NCBI RefSeq assembly: GCF_001750105.1
Contig: NZ_CP014143.1
Location: forward strand, 2,759,501 to 2,823,500
Direction of reading: 5' to 3'
From: Microbulbifer aggregans
GTDB lineage: Bacteria > Pseudomonadota > Gammaproteobacteria > Pseudomonadales > Cellvibrionaceae
DNA length: 64,000 nucleotides
Position numbers and translations under genes: made by a program. Positions within the stretch are counted from its first letter, which is position 1; each line of letters opens with the position of its first letter. The notes below the pieces were generated by a model. The model saw only the letters and a list, made by a program, of their open reading frames with translations, did no database searches and had not been told where the DNA came from. Positions 44,149 to 53,460 of this stretch are shown one piece after another.

Positions 44149-44967
44149 ATGAGAAAAACTGCTCTCTACAGCGCAATCGTCGTGGCGGGCGTGTCCGTCA
44201 GCTCCGGCGCGCTTGCATCCGAGTGGAAGTACACCCTGGGGACCGATATCAGTAGCGGTGACTACGGTGACAGCGCGGAAACAGAGATTGTCAGCACACC
44301 GTTTACAGCCAGCTACTCTCCCTCCGACAAGTGGACCTTCAAGGCCTCCATGCCTTTCGTGCAGATCGAGGGCCCCGGTGGCGTAGTGCCCGGCGGTGAC
44401 GGTGGCGTCGTGGTCGGCCGTGGCAACGGCAATGGCCTTGGAAATGGAGGCCAGCAGACACAGGAAACGGAGATCTATTCCGAATCCGGGCTGGGCGATC
44501 TGTGGCTGACGGGCACCTACAGCCTGGAGCCGGTGGCCGAGCGCTGGTTCTTTGATCTCTCTGCGAAATACAAAGTCCCCACTGCGGACGAGGAAAAGGG
44601 CCTTGGTACCGGTGAGGCCGACTACTCGCTGCAGGCCGAAGTGTTCACCGTCGCTGGCAATTTCACCCCCTTTGCCACCGTTGCGCGAAAGTTCAAGGGC
44701 GATCTGCCCGAGAGTGAAATCAAGGACGTCTGGTACATGTCTGTTGGTAGCGGCTACACCCTGACTGAAAACAATAGTGTTGGTCTGTCCCTCGATTACC
44801 AGCAGGCGACGACGGATACCAGCGATCCCTCCACCGAGTTGTTCGGTTATTTCAACCACAAACTCAACAATCAATGGAGTGCGATGGCATACGCCTATAT
44901 GGGCTTGGCGGACGGCAGCCCGGATCAGGGCTTCGGCTTCCAGCTGAGTTATCGCCCAGGAAACTGA
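44149..44967 (+). CDS. Outer-membrane beta-barrel protein (transporter or adhesin-like), unknown specificity
   Basis: A 272-residue exported protein with a signal peptide (MRKTALYSAIVVAGVSVSSG, cleaved near ALA-SEW). Alternating hydrophobic and polar strands with aromatic ends (YTLGTDISSGDYGDSAETE, SLEPVAERWFFDLSAKYKVP) fit a 10-12 strand barrel. A glycine-rich loop (VVPGGDGGVVVGRGNGNGLG, near 82-101) is unusual. No family name. Precedes the repeat protein at 44990 by 22 bp and is probably cotranscribed with it. Confidence 0.7.
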   Translation: MRKTALYSAIVVAGVSVSSGALASEWKYTLGTDISSGDYGDSAETEIVSTPFTASYSPSDKWTFKASMPFVQIEGPGGVVPGGDGGVVVGRGNGNGLGNGGQQTQETEIYSESGLGDLWLTGTYSLEPVAERWFFDLSAKYKVPTADEEKGLGTGEADYSLQAEVFTVAGNFTPFATVARKFKGDLPESEIKDVWYMSVGSGYTLTENNSVGLSLDYQQATTDTSDPSTELFGYFNHKLNNQWSAMAYAYMGLADGSPDQGFGFQLSYRPGN

Positions 44968-44989
44968 CGAATAATCAAACAGGAGAATT

Positions 44990-45784
44990 ATGATGAGAAT
45001 CCCATTCAAAGCGCGTGTTCTGCCCGCGGTGATGGCTGGTCTGCTGGCCGGTGGCCTGTCCGCCTGGGCCGACGATGACGTGGTCGATAACGAGTCTACC
45101 GATGTCGAAGTGGTCGAGTCTGTGTCCACAGTTCCCGGCGACAAAATCAACGGCGTATTCGCGGACTTCCTGAGCCAGTTGGACCCGGAGTCGCAAGTAA
45201 CTGTCGAAGGCCTTCGCGACGGTTCCATTACCTACCAGCCGATGGACGACATGGAAGACACGGACGATGGCGTGGAAGCTGACGCGGCTGAAGACGCGGT
45301 GGAAACCGATGAAGTCGAGGGTGCTGAAACCGAGGATATGGCCAAGGGCATGGGCTACGGCAACGTGTTCATCACCCTGGCCCTGGCAGAGCAGCTGATG
45401 ATGGCATCCGCAGCCGAAGCGTTGGAAGGTGAAGAAGGTGCAATGGGCATGACCGCCGATGAGACCCTGAATCGCGTTCTGCAGCTGCGTGTAGAAGAGG
45501 GGATGGGCTGGGGCAATATCGCCAAGGAGCTCGGCTTCAACCTGGGTGAGGTTATGAGTGGCTACCGCTCAAATCGTCCGGAAAAGACCGAGATGGTCAA
45601 GGGCAATGCTGGCATGGGTGCTGAGAAGGCCGACAAGGGCATGCGCGCTGAGAAAGCACAAAAGCTCGATCGTGTCGCCAAGATGGATCGTCCTGAAAAG
45701 GCCGAGCGCCCGGAAAAGCCGGAGCGTCCTGAAAAGCCTGAGCGTCCCGAGAAGCCTGCCAAGCCTGAGCGTCCCGGTCGCTAA
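44990..45784 (+). CDS. Exported acidic protein with ERPEK tail repeats
   Basis: A 264-residue protein with a signal peptide ending near WADDDVVDN. An acidic middle (DMEDTDDGVEADAAEDAVET, about 85-105) is followed by two aligned motifs, KGMGYGNVFITLALAEQL (about 118-135) and EGMGWGNIAKELGFNLGEVM (about 166-185), and then an Arg/Lys/Glu/Pro tail with repeats of ERPEKP (about 225-264). The paired 'MG(Y/W)GN(V/I)...LA' motif is a recognisable repeat whose family name I do not know. Coupled to the outer-membrane protein at 44149. The ATG pair at 44990/44993 follows GGAGA. Confidence 0.7.
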   Translation: MMRIPFKARVLPAVMAGLLAGGLSAWADDDVVDNESTDVEVVESVSTVPGDKINGVFADFLSQLDPESQVTVEGLRDGSITYQPMDDMEDTDDGVEADAAEDAVETDEVEGAETEDMAKGMGYGNVFITLALAEQLMMASAAEALEGEEGAMGMTADETLNRVLQLRVEEGMGWGNIAKELGFNLGEVMSGYRSNRPEKTEMVKGNAGMGAEKADKGMRAEKAQKLDRVAKMDRPEKAERPEKPERPEKPERPEKPAKPERPGR

Positions 45785-45827
45785 GAAATCTGCTGCTCAA
45801 ATTTGAGCGGCATATTTCCTTCCTCAG

Positions 45828-45859
45828 AAACCGCTGCCCGGAAGGGTGGCGGTTTTTTT
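45828..45859 (+). terminator. Intrinsic terminator after the ERPEK-tail protein
   Basis: AAACCGC (45828-45834) pairs with GCGGTTT (45849-45855), with an inner CCC/GGG pairing, followed by T7. It separates this unit from exbB. Confidence 0.82.
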
Positions 45860-46011
45860 ACGCCTTTCTGATGGGCACTGACGTCCAGCTCGAGGTTTGC
45901 AGGCTGCTTCACAGGTTAGAAAGGGATGCACAACAGGGACTTAGCCGCCGGCATCACCTGTGGTAGAGTCTGAGGCCGCTATTCCCTTTCGCAGTTTTGG
46001 GGTCAGATAAA

Positions 46012-46632
46012 GTGCTCGAAATAATAAAATCCGGCGGCTGGTTGATGCTGCCCATTCTCCTCTGTTCCGTTGCGGTTATCGCCATCTGTATCGAGCGGTT
46101 GTGGACGCTTAACCCCCGTCGCATCGCGCCGCGCACGCTGCTTGGCGAGGTGTGGAGCTGGCTAAAAAACAACCAGATGAATGGTGAGAAGCTCAAGTCC
46201 CTGCGCGATTCCAGCTACCTGGGGCGCATTTTTGCCGCCGGCCTGTCCAATTCCAGGCATGGCCGTGAGGTGATGAAAGACAGTATCGAAGAGGCCGCCA
46301 GCCAGGTGGTCCATGAGCTGGAGCGTTTCCTCGGTGCTCTGGGCACCATTGCTGCCGTCGCACCGCTAATCGGCCTGCTCGGTACTGTGGTGGGGATGAT
46401 CCAGGTATTCACCGCGATCATGCTGGAAGGCACCGGCAACGCTGGCGTGCTTGCCGGCGGCATCAGTCAGGCCCTGATTACCACCGCAGCCGGTCTTACT
46501 GTGGCGATCCCGGCGCTGATGGCGCACCGTTATTTCCAGCGCCGAGTGGACAGCATCGTGGTGACCATGGAGCAGGAGGCGGTAAAGCTGGTAGATGCCC
46601 TGCACAGTGACCGCCGTATCGAAGCCGTCTGA
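46012..46632 (+). CDS. exbB: MotA/TolQ/ExbB proton-channel family protein
   Basis: Proton-channel component energising TonB-type transport or an analogous trans-envelope process. The 206-residue protein has three TMs: GGWLMLPILLCSVAVIAI (about 8-25), LGTIAAVAPLIGLLGTVVGM (about 115-135) and AGGISQALITTAAGLTVAIP (about 150-170). The GTG at 46012 is preferred; the longer frame starts at TTG 45997 without support. Followed at 14 bp by exbD and then msbA, the usual order in this group. Confidence 0.92.
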   Translation: MLEIIKSGGWLMLPILLCSVAVIAICIERLWTLNPRRIAPRTLLGEVWSWLKNNQMNGEKLKSLRDSSYLGRIFAAGLSNSRHGREVMKDSIEEAASQVVHELERFLGALGTIAAVAPLIGLLGTVVGMIQVFTAIMLEGTGNAGVLAGGISQALITTAAGLTVAIPALMAHRYFQRRVDSIVVTMEQEAVKLVDALHSDRRIEAV

Positions 46633-46646
46633 GCGGGGTAAGTCAC

Positions 46647-47066
46647 ATGCAGTTTCGCCGCCAGAAGCGAGAGCAGGACGGGGTCAACCTGACGCCATTG
46701 ATCGACGTGGTCTTCCTGCTGCTGATCTTTTTCATGGTTTCCACCACCTTTACCAAGGAGAGCCACCTGAAGCTCAACCTGCCGGAGGCGGCAGGCCCAC
46801 AGGCGGAAGCCCAGCCCCGCACTGTCGAGGTGCTGATCAATGCCGACGGCTCCTATGCAGTGGACGGTCGCGCGCTGATCAACAAAAAACTGGCTACCCT
46901 GAAATCGGCGCTGTCGGAAGTTTCCGCAGGCGAGTACAATCGCCCGCTTGTCATTACGGCTGACGCCACCGCACAGCATCAGGCGGTGGTTCGCGCCATG
47001 GATGCCGCCGGCCAGCTGGGGTTTGTCCACCTCAGTATCACCACGCGGCAACCTGAAGAAAACTAA
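46647..47066 (+). CDS. exbD: ExbD/TolR-family protein
   Basis: Partner of ExbB. The 139-residue protein has one N-terminal TM (NLTPLIDVVFLLLIFFMVST, about 14-33) with the conserved channel Asp in LIDV (D21), and a periplasmic domain (about 45-139). It is 14 bp after exbB. ExbBD here may serve TonB receptors such as the one at the left edge or be linked to LPS export, given the msbA neighbour; this is inference. Confidence 0.94.
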   Translation: MQFRRQKREQDGVNLTPLIDVVFLLLIFFMVSTTFTKESHLKLNLPEAAGPQAEAQPRTVEVLINADGSYAVDGRALINKKLATLKSALSEVSAGEYNRPLVITADATAQHQAVVRAMDAAGQLGFVHLSITTRQPEEN

Positions 47067-47197
47067 CGCCTCGCGAGCGGGCCAGCTGCACAATCCATCT
47101 CTGTATTGACCAGAGGTGCGCCAGTTGGCCCGATTGAGCGTTGCACTGGCGCTACGGCCCGGTGCCTCGTTCACAGGGAGCCCGGCCAAGAGTTTGT

Positions 47198-49027
47198 ATG
47201 GGAAGAGTTAAAACGCCACCGCGCAAGCCTCAACGCGGTGCGGAAACCTACCGCCGCCTGCTTACCTATGCCCTGCCATACTGGCCAATTTTTGCCCTGG
47301 CTGTGTTTGGCTTCCTGCTGTTCTCCGTCATGGGTGTCAGTCTTATCGCTGTTACCGAGCTTTTGCTCGATGCGGTGGGCGCCGGCATTCAGGAGAGCAG
47401 GGGGTTCCTGGCCAAAATAGTAGCGGGCTATTTCCCCGGCGGCATCATGCCCCAGGAGACGGCGCGCTGGCTGATTCCACTGGGGATGTTGCTGATCATC
47501 GTGCTCAGGGCCTGCGGCAACTTTATCGGTAGCTATGGCCTTGCCTACGTGGCCCGTGCTGTCATCCACCAGTTGCGCACCCAGCTTTTCGTGAAAATCG
47601 GCGAACTGCCGAGCGCTTATTTTGACCGCTATACCGGCGCCTACCTGATCTCCAAGGTTTCCTACAACGTCGAGCAGGTCACCAACTCCATCACCAAAGC
47701 AGTGAAGGTGATGATCAGGGAATCCTTCACCACACTTGGACTGCTGACTTATCTGTTGCTGGTGAACTGGAAGCTGACACTGACGTTTTTCCTGTTTGCA
47801 CCGATTATTGCGCTGATCGTGCGTGTCGTGGGCAAGCGTTTCCGCAAACTGAGCCACCGTATCCAGAACACCATGGGCGATGTGACCCATGTGACTCAGG
47901 AGGCAATCAATGGCTATCACGTTGTGCGGATGTACGGCGGCCAGGCCTATGAAAACAAACGCTTTGCCCAGGCCAGTGACAATAACCGCCAGCAGTTTAT
48001 GAAGCTGGTGGTAGCGGACAACACCAGTGTTTCGGTGATCCAGATTCTGGTGGGGCTTTCCACCGCGACCATCGTGTGGCTGGCGCTGGCGCCCGGGATG
48101 GTTGAGTCCATGACTGCCGGTGTTTTCGCCGCATATATCGGTGCTGCCGCATCACTGGCCAAGCCGGTGCGCAGCCTGTCCGAGGTGTTTGCAGACATCC
48201 AGCGCGGGATCGCCGCGGCCGAGAGTATTTTTGAAGTCTTCGATGCGCCCAAAGAGCCAGCAGGGGGAACCCTGGCGCTGCCCGAGCCGGTGCGCGGTGC
48301 GGTGACGTTCGAGCACCTGGGCTTCCGGTACGATCCGGATGCGCCGGCGGTGCTGAGTGATATTGATTTCTCCGTGGAGCCCGGGCAAACAGTGGCGCTT
48401 GTGGGTGCCTCCGGATCCGGTAAGACAACCCTGGTCAGCCTGTTGTCTCGCTTCTACGAGCCGACCCAGGGACGGATACTGATTGACGGCGTAGATATTG
48501 CCGAAGTGCCACTGCCTGATGTGCGTCGGCAGATCAGCATGGTTTCCCAGAGCATCGTGCTGTTCAATGATACCGTCTACCGAAATATTGCCTATGGCGA
48601 GCTGGCCGGAGCCTCTCCGGAGGCGGTCCGGCATGCGGTGGAACTCGCACACGCCGCGGAGTTTGTTGATGAGCTGCCGCAGGGGCTCGATACCGTCTTG
48701 GGTGACAATGCTCAGATGCTATCCGGTGGCCAGCGACAGCGGCTGGCGATTGCAAGGGCGCTGCTCAAGGATGCCCCCATCCTGATTCTCGATGAGGCCA
48801 CCTCGGCACTGGACAACGAATCCGAGCGCCATATCCAGGCGGCACTGGCCGAGGTCATGAAAAACCGCACGACCTTCGTCATCGCGCACCGCCTGAGCAC
48901 CATCGAGAGCGCAGACCGGATCCTCGTGATGGATCAGGGGCGTATTATCGAGAGCGGTAATCACGAAACATTACTGGCAAGTGGCGGGCGCTATGCGGCC
49001 TTGCTGCAGCAGCAGACGGCGGGGTAG
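47198..49027 (+). CDS. msbA: Lipid A/lipopolysaccharide ABC flippase MsbA
   Basis: Flips lipid A-core across the inner membrane. The 609-residue homodimeric exporter has six TMs (about 25-320), Walker A GASGSGKTTLVSLLSRFYEP (about 400), signature LSGGQRQRLAIARALLKDAP (about 508) and Walker B ILILDEATSALDNESER. Start at 47198 (MGRVKTPPRKPQRG); the longer frame from 47141 adds a Trp/Arg-rich stretch that overlaps the exbD-msbA gap and is not family-like. The next gene lpxK starts four bases after its stop, the standard gammaproteobacterial order. Confidence 0.95.
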   Translation: MGRVKTPPRKPQRGAETYRRLLTYALPYWPIFALAVFGFLLFSVMGVSLIAVTELLLDAVGAGIQESRGFLAKIVAGYFPGGIMPQETARWLIPLGMLLIIVLRACGNFIGSYGLAYVARAVIHQLRTQLFVKIGELPSAYFDRYTGAYLISKVSYNVEQVTNSITKAVKVMIRESFTTLGLLTYLLLVNWKLTLTFFLFAPIIALIVRVVGKRFRKLSHRIQNTMGDVTHVTQEAINGYHVVRMYGGQAYENKRFAQASDNNRQQFMKLVVADNTSVSVIQILVGLSTATIVWLALAPGMVESMTAGVFAAYIGAAASLAKPVRSLSEVFADIQRGIAAAESIFEVFDAPKEPAGGTLALPEPVRGAVTFEHLGFRYDPDAPAVLSDIDFSVEPGQTVALVGASGSGKTTLVSLLSRFYEPTQGRILIDGVDIAEVPLPDVRRQISMVSQSIVLFNDTVYRNIAYGELAGASPEAVRHAVELAHAAEFVDELPQGLDTVLGDNAQMLSGGQRQRLAIARALLKDAPILILDEATSALDNESERHIQAALAEVMKNRTTFVIAHRLSTIESADRILVMDQGRIIESGNHETLLASGGRYAALLQQQTAG

Positions 49028-49030
49028 GGG

Positions 49031-50065
49031 ATGTCACTGGAAGACTGGTTCAACAAGCGCTGGTACCCGTCCGAGGGGCGCGGCATCACGGGCCTTTCCC
49101 TATTGGCGCCGGTGGAGGGGCTCTATCGTCTGGCCCTGAAGGGGCGTAAGAGCTGGGCCAGGTCCCACGAGCCCGAGCCGATGCAGGTGCCAGTTATCGT
49201 GGTCGGTAATATAACTGCCGGCGGTGCCGGCAAAACCCCGCTGGTTGCCGAGCTTGCCCGCTGGCTGCACGAGCGGGGCATGAACCCGGGCATCGTCAGC
49301 CGGGGCTATGGCGGCAGGGCGAAGAGTTACCCCTACCAGGTCACCGAGCAGTCCCACCCGCTGGAGTCCGGTGATGAGCCGCTGATGCTGCGCCTGGTAA
49401 CAGGACTCCCGGTGATGGTGTCACCGAATCGGGCGGAGGCTGCACAGGCACTGGTCGATTACCACCAGTGTGATGTGATCCTGTCGGATGACGGTCTGCA
49501 GCACTACGGCCTCTGGCGCAGCATGGAGATCTGCGTGGTTGATGGCCAGCGTGGTTTCGGCAATGGCCGGCTGCTGCCCCGGGGCCCGTTGCGTGAGCCG
49601 GTTTCACGGCTGGATCACGTGGATGTAGTCATCAGCAATGGTGAACCGGCACCCCCGGTCAGGGAGCAGTGCGGTGATCGGCTCGACTACACGATGGAGC
49701 TTGAGCCCGCCTGTTGGCACCAGTTCAACCTCGACCAGACCTCTACCCTGAAGCTGGAGTCCGGGCCCGAGCCCGGCCCGGTTCATGGCGTGGCGGCGAT
49801 TGGTAACCCGCAGCGATTCTTTCGCACATTGAAGACGCTCGGTTACGAGGTAATGGAGCAGGCCTTCAGTGATCACCACGAGTTTTCCCAGCTGGAGTTG
49901 CAATTCGACGGGATCACACCGGTGATGATGACCATGAAGGATGCGGTCAAATGCCGTGACTTCTGGCAGACCCACTGGTGGGCCCTGGAAGTCCGCGCAA
50001 GGCTGCCGGATTTGTTCTACCAGAAGATCCACCAGCACATTCAGAATTTTGCCAAGCATGACTGA
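49031..50065 (+). CDS. lpxK: Tetraacyldisaccharide 4'-kinase
   Basis: Phosphorylates the 4' position of tetraacyldisaccharide-1-P to give lipid IVA. The 344-residue protein has an N-terminal membrane-association region and a P-loop [20 protein letters not shown] (about 57-76); SRGYGG and [11 protein letters not shown] (about 155) are lpxK signatures. The stop at 50063-50065 overlaps the kdsB start, showing a tightly coupled msbA-lpxK-kdsB-murB operon. Confidence 0.96.
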   Translation: MSLEDWFNKRWYPSEGRGITGLSLLAPVEGLYRLALKGRKSWARSHEPEPMQVPVIVVGNITAGGAGKTPLVAELARWLHERGMNPGIVSRGYGGRAKSYPYQVTEQSHPLESGDEPLMLRLVTGLPVMVSPNRAEAAQALVDYHQCDVILSDDGLQHYGLWRSMEICVVDGQRGFGNGRLLPRGPLREPVSRLDHVDVVISNGEPAPPVREQCGDRLDYTMELEPACWHQFNLDQTSTLKLESGPEPGPVHGVAAIGNPQRFFRTLKTLGYEVMEQAFSDHHEFSQLELQFDGITPVMMTMKDAVKCRDFWQTHWWALEVRARLPDLFYQKIHQHIQNFAKHD

Positions 50066-50828
50066 CTCTGTTTCTTTCGACGTTGTAATCCCGGCCAGGT
50101 TTGGATCCAGCCGTCTGCCGGGCAAACCGCTGGCCGATATCGCCGGCAAGCCGATGATCCAGCACGTATACGAGCGCGCGGGCGAAAGCTCGGCGGAGCG
50201 TGTGGTGGTGGCAACTGACGATATGCGCGTAGCCGAAGCCGTGCAGGCTTTTGGCGGCGAGGTGTGCATGACCTCCGCCGACCACGCATCGGGTACCGAC
50301 CGGCTGCAGGAAGTTGCTGCCAACCTGGGCCTCGCCGAGGACCGGATCATCGTCAATGTGCAGGGTGATGAGCCACTGATACCTGCGGCGGTAATCGAGC
50401 AGGTCGCCGGCAACCTTGCTCGCAATGTTGCCGCGGGTGTGGCTACGCTGGCAGAGCCCATCCAGACGCTGGAAGACTTCCAGAACCCCAATATCGTCAA
50501 GGTGGTGGCCTCCGAGACTGGCCTCGCCCGGTATTTCTCGCGCGCGCCCATTCCCTGGCCGCGGGATGCCTTTGCTATCGAGCGGCAAGAGCTGCCTGAG
50601 GGGCTGAATGCCCGCCGTCATATCGGCATCTATGGCTACCGGGTCGCTCTGCTCAATCGCTTTGTCGGCTGGCCAATGGCGCCACTGGAGCGGTTTGAGT
50701 GTCTCGAACAACTGCGCTTCCTGTATCACGACGAGCAGATCCACGTGGCTGACGCCTGTGAGGTGGTCCCAGGTGGCGTGGATACAGAAGCCGATCTGGA
50801 GCGCATGCGGAGGCTGCTGGCGCGATGA
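50058..50828 (+). CDS. kdsB: 3-Deoxy-manno-octulosonate cytidylyltransferase
   Basis: Activates Kdo as CMP-Kdo for LPS core attachment. The 256-residue protein begins [20 protein letters not shown] and has [14 protein letters not shown] (about 30), [10 protein letters not shown] (about 97) and RHIGIYGYR (about 190). The true start is ATG 50058 (MTDSVSFD), overlapping lpxK by 8 bp; a frame from 49941 runs inside lpxK and is rejected. murB overlaps its end by four bases (ATGA). Confidence 0.96.
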   Translation: MTDSVSFDVVIPARFGSSRLPGKPLADIAGKPMIQHVYERAGESSAERVVVATDDMRVAEAVQAFGGEVCMTSADHASGTDRLQEVAANLGLAEDRIIVNVQGDEPLIPAAVIEQVAGNLARNVAAGVATLAEPIQTLEDFQNPNIVKVVASETGLARYFSRAPIPWPRDAFAIERQELPEGLNARRHIGIYGYRVALLNRFVGWPMAPLERFECLEQLRFLYHDEQIHVADACEVVPGGVDTEADLERMRRLLAR

Positions 50829-51841
50829 TCCGGCGGGATGTCGACCTTCAACCCTTCAATACCATGGCCATCCGCGCCCGTGCCGCGCACTATGCGCGAG
50901 TCGCTGAGCTCGAGGAGCTGCGGGAGGCTCTGGAGTTTGCCCGGCGCCGGCGCCTGCCGATCCTGCCACTGGGTGGCGGCAGTAATATTGTGCTGACCGG
51001 AGATTTCCCTGGCCTGGTCCTCCATATTGATCTTCAGGGCCTCACTGTTGAGGAAAGCGATCGCGGCGCCCTGGTGAGCGCAGCCGCTGGTGAGAACTGG
51101 CATCAGCTGGTGATGAGTACCGTGGCCCGTAAGCTGGGCGGCCTGGAAAACCTGGCCCTGATTCCCGGCCGTGTCGGTGCCGCGCCTATCCAGAATATTG
51201 GCGCCTACGGTGTGGAGCTGCGGGATACTTTCGAGGATCTCACCGCCGTCCATATCGCCTCCGGTGAGCTGCATGATTTCAGCAAGGCAGACTGCCATTT
51301 CGCCTACCGCGACAGTGTGTTCAAGGGCGCGGCCAGGGATCAGTACATTATCACCCGTGTGCGCATGCGCCTGCCGCAGCAATGGCGGCCCCACGCCGAA
51401 TATCCGGCCTTGCAGCAGTACCTGGAGGCGCACCAGATTGACGTCGGCGCCCTCACACCGGAAAAGGTGGCCGAGGCAGTCATCGATGTTCGCCGCTCCA
51501 AGCTGCCAGATCCTCTGGATATTCCCAATGCCGGCAGTTTCTTCAAGAACCCCCTGGTCGATGAGGCCGTTTACCGGCGACTGAAAGAGGCCTACCCGGA
51601 CCTGGTTGCCTATCCTGCCGGAGAGCGCTGGAAGCTCGCCGCGGGGTGGCTGATCGATCGTGCCGGCTGGCGGGGTCGCCGGGTCGATAACGTTGGGGTG
51701 CACGACCGGCAGGCCCTGGTCCTGGTGAACCCGGGGCGCGGAACCGGTGCTGAGCTCACCGGCCTCGCTAGCCAGATAGCCGGCGATATCAAAGAAAAGT
51801 TTGGTGTAGAGCTGGAGCCGGAGCCCCGTTATTACCCCTGA
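50825..51841 (+). CDS. murB: UDP-N-acetylenolpyruvoylglucosamine reductase (type I)
   Basis: Reduces UDP-GlcNAc-enolpyruvate to UDP-MurNAc using FAD and NADPH. The 338-residue protein has the FAD-domain start [13 protein letters not shown], the GGGSN motif [11 protein letters not shown] (about 50), [16 protein letters not shown] (about 112) and the catalytic serine in GSFFKNP (about 235). Length and the YRDSVFKG segment (about 160) fit type I MurB. Its ATG overlaps the kdsB stop (ATGA), so expression is coupled to LPS biosynthesis genes. Confidence 0.96.
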   Translation: MIRRDVDLQPFNTMAIRARAAHYARVAELEELREALEFARRRRLPILPLGGGSNIVLTGDFPGLVLHIDLQGLTVEESDRGALVSAAAGENWHQLVMSTVARKLGGLENLALIPGRVGAAPIQNIGAYGVELRDTFEDLTAVHIASGELHDFSKADCHFAYRDSVFKGAARDQYIITRVRMRLPQQWRPHAEYPALQQYLEAHQIDVGALTPEKVAEAVIDVRRSKLPDPLDIPNAGSFFKNPLVDEAVYRRLKEAYPDLVAYPAGERWKLAAGWLIDRAGWRGRRVDNVGVHDRQALVLVNPGRGTGAELTGLASQIAGDIKEKFGVELEPEPRYYP

Positions 51842-51904
51842 GCCGATCACTGCGGCTATCGCAAGCATGGCTTCCCCTGGGCGAGGTGCGAGATAGAGGA
51901 ACAA

Positions 51905-52543
51905 GTGGACGAGCGCCTTTTTCGCGAGCGGGTTGACCAGCTGGCTGCAGCGTACCCTCGCAGCAGGCAGGTGTCGCTGGCGCCGGGCCGTGCTCTGCTC
52001 GTCGAGGACTGGATTGATCCGGCCGAGGCCGAAGTGCTGATGGCTCATTGCCTCGAATCCCTGCACTGGGATCAACCCAGGGTCAGGCTCTTCGGCCGCG
52101 AACACCCAATTCCCCGTCGGCATGCCTTCGTCGGAGATCCGGATGTGCGTTACCGGTGGTCGGGGCTCGAGCAGTCTCCGCAGTCATGGACGCCACCACT
52201 ATCGACTTTGCGTGACCGTCTATTCAGTTCTGGTTTTACCTTCAACTCGATTCTCGCCAATCATTATCGCAATGGCGCCGACGGGATGGGCTGGCATGCC
52301 GACAATGAACGTGAGCTGGGAGAAAGCCCGGTAGTGGCGACTGTGAGCCTCGGGCAGCCCCGGCGCTTGTCGTTCCGGGAGCGGGGCGGGGAAGGACGTG
52401 TGCGGCTGGACTTGCCTGCAGGTTCACTGCTGCTGACTTCCGGGGCGGTACAGCATCACTGGCAGCACCAGGTTGCCAAGAGCCGTCGTCCATTGGATGC
52501 GCGAATTAGCCTTACTTTCCGTTATATCCGTTCTATCGGGTAA
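51905..52543 (+). CDS. AlkB-type 2-oxoglutarate/Fe(II) dioxygenase
   Basis: DNA/RNA alkyl-damage repair dioxygenase. The 212-residue protein has the facial triad: MGWHADNERELG gives HxD (near 128-130) and the distal His is in VQHHWQHQVAKS (near 187-191). ARISLTFRYI carries the conserved 2-oxoglutarate-binding Arg pair. Starts at GTG behind AGAGGAA. It lies 63 bp after murB, in the same direction. AlkB or its homologues cannot be separated by eye; not coupled to an ada gene here. Confidence 0.9.
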   Translation: MDERLFRERVDQLAAAYPRSRQVSLAPGRALLVEDWIDPAEAEVLMAHCLESLHWDQPRVRLFGREHPIPRRHAFVGDPDVRYRWSGLEQSPQSWTPPLSTLRDRLFSSGFTFNSILANHYRNGADGMGWHADNERELGESPVVATVSLGQPRRLSFRERGGEGRVRLDLPAGSLLLTSGAVQHHWQHQVAKSRRPLDARISLTFRYIRSIG

Positions 52544-52739
52544 GAGCTTTTCTATTTGGGACATTTGTCGCGCTTTGCGCTTGCGCTTTTGTCTGGTATG
52601 TTGCTTGAGGGCTCTGTAAAAGGAACTTTGCGCTGCATGGCTGCGCAGAGCGATAACAAGAAACAGCGAAGTACAGAAGACGCCCGAGGTCTGGAATGCG
52701 GGTGTCGCGGTCGCTAGAAGAACCGCAGTTGGGGCTATT

Positions 52740-53393
52740 TTGATTAGAGTCTTAGTGGTTGATGATCACGACCTCGTGCGCATGGGAATCACGCGCATGC
52801 TCGGTGATGTCAACGATATTCATGTGGTCGGTGAGGCGAAGTCCGGAGAGGAAGCCCTTGCTTTTGCCAGGCAGGAAGAGGTGGACGTCATTCTGATGGA
52901 CGTCAAAATGCCGGGCATGGGTGGCCTCGAGGCGACCAGGAAGTTACTGGCGCGCTTCCCCTCGATCAAAGTGGTCGCCGTCAGTGCACTCGACGACGAT
53001 ATTTTTCCCGGACGTTTACTCCAGGCCGGCGCACGTGGCTATGTCACCAAAGGCGCCGATCTCGAGGAAATGGTGCGGGCCATTCGCAGCGTGCAGGTCG
53101 GCGAAGTTTTCATCAGTAGCTCCATGGCCACCAAGATGGCTATGCGCAATGTTTCAGGGAAGCCCGAGCACAGCTCACCGTTTGACGATCTTTCAGAGCG
53201 CGAACTCCAGACCGCAGTGCTCATTGTCAACGGCAGCAAAGTGGCGGAAATTGCCGATACCCTCGCTGTCAGCCCCAAAACCGTGAACAGCTATCGCTAT
53301 CGCATCTTCGATAAACTGGGGATTCATAGTGATGTCGAACTGACGCTGCTGGCGGTAAAATACCACCTGTTGGATCCGGAAGCGGTGTTCTGA
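52740..53393 (+). CDS. uvrY: GacA/UvrY response regulator
   Basis: NarL-family response regulator that in gammaproteobacteria drives transcription of CsrA/RsmA-titrating small RNAs. The 217-residue protein has receiver Asp8/Asp9 and phosphoacceptor Asp54 (VILMDVKMPGMGG), Lys in YVTKGADLEEMVR, and a LuxR HTH (about 145-210; LSERELQTAVLIVNGSKVAE). Start is TTG 52740. The order uvrY-uvrC-pgsA is conserved. Its usual partner kinase (GacS/BarA) is not in the window. Confidence 0.95.
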   Translation: MIRVLVVDDHDLVRMGITRMLGDVNDIHVVGEAKSGEEALAFARQEEVDVILMDVKMPGMGGLEATRKLLARFPSIKVVAVSALDDDIFPGRLLQAGARGYVTKGADLEEMVRAIRSVQVGEVFISSSMATKMAMRNVSGKPEHSSPFDDLSERELQTAVLIVNGSKVAEIADTLAVSPKTVNSYRYRIFDKLGIHSDVELTLLAVKYHLLDPEAVF

Positions 53394-53460
53394 AGTCATC
53401 TTCGCGATGCACGTCGGCGCCGGAATCCGGTGTGACGTTCCACCCGTTCCAGGCAGTTCA

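Noticed and set aside
50726..52123. Long antisense frame across kdsB, murB and alkB
   Set aside because: It crosses three confirmed genes and shows no domain.
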